Source: Clostridium muellerianum
GTDB taxonomy: Bacteria > Bacillota > Clostridia > Clostridiales > Clostridiaceae
Direction of reading: 5' to 3'
DNA length: 64,000 bases
Assembly: GCF_012926525.1 (NCBI RefSeq)
Contig: NZ_JABBNI010000014.1
Coordinates: 186,001-250,000 of the forward strand
Shown: positions 63,982 through 64,000 of the stretch, piece by piece
Position numbering within the stretch: the first letter of the stretch is position 1
Layout of the letters: every line of letters starts with the position of its first letter
Notes under the pieces: generated by a model
Database searches by the model: none
The model's input: only the letters and a program-made list of their open reading frames with translations
Told to the model about the DNA's origin: nothing
Program-made: the position numbers and the translations under genes

Positions 63982-64000
63982 CTTTTATTTAAAATATCTA

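Overview
This window is low-GC chromosomal DNA from a Gram-positive anaerobe, most likely Clostridium sensu stricto. The evidence is a fused IspH/ribosomal protein S1 gene, a long single-chain pyruvate:ferredoxin oxidoreductase, a CotS-like spore protein, DUF1540/DUF3786/DUF441 proteins, strong AGGAGG-type ribosome binding sites and frequent TTG starts. The species is not determined. I saw no rRNA, tRNA, CRISPR array, prophage or transposase gene.

Left part (1-31.5 kb): mostly housekeeping genes on the minus strand. miaB-mutS-mutL-miaA-hfq form a tRNA-modification/mismatch-repair/RNA-chaperone operon. Two class I aminotransferases follow on the plus strand. Next come a GNAT protein, a CotS-like kinase fold, speD, cmk-ispH/rpsA, a BaiN-type flavoprotein, gdhA, an RpiR regulator, mnmM with a 54-residue partner, and an RluB-type pseudouridine synthase. 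A divergent short cis-prenyltransferase and a 55-residue protein lie before the POR gene, and sbcDC closes the block.

Middle part (31.5-44 kb): accessory. A BlaI-type repressor with a clear promoter/operator precedes an M56 membrane protease whose C-terminus carries a tandem domain of about 110-120 residues. Then come a lone SMI1/KNR4 protein, a DUF3786 protein whose Shine-Dalgarno sequence appears to be brought to its start by a hairpin, an unrecognised conserved protein, a 186-bp MITE-like palindrome, a MATE transporter and a decayed amidase gene. Degenerate relatives of the palindrome lie at about 42.0 and 44.1 kb.

Pentose region (39.4-50.6 kb): a ROK repressor gene, a GH28 pectinase, a GH43 beta-xylosidase with a GPH-type symporter, and xylA-xylB. 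The ROK gene, the symporter-GH43 unit and xylAB share one promoter design: CTTTATAAAG exactly 4 bp upstream of a -35 box, a 17-bp spacer and TATACT/TATACT-like -10. This implies one coordinated xylose/xyloside regulon taking extracellular xylosides to xylulose 5-phosphate. Two DegV paralogues in opposite orientation flank the cluster.

Right part (50.8-64 kb): a cold-shock protein with a long leader, a NrtR-like Nudix protein, an AI-2E family permease, an HD-GYP phosphodiesterase, a mog-moaC-MOSC molybdenum cofactor operon, small membrane proteins, a GH113-like glycosidase, an NhaC-type antiporter with DUF441, a GH13 amylase-family enzyme and a double-DUF1540 protein.

No clearly new multi-gene system was found. 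The best leads are the duplicated-sensor BlaI/M56 pair, the hairpin-bridged ribosome binding site, the MITE-like repeat family, the shared xyl promoter architecture and the divergent cis-prenyltransferase.
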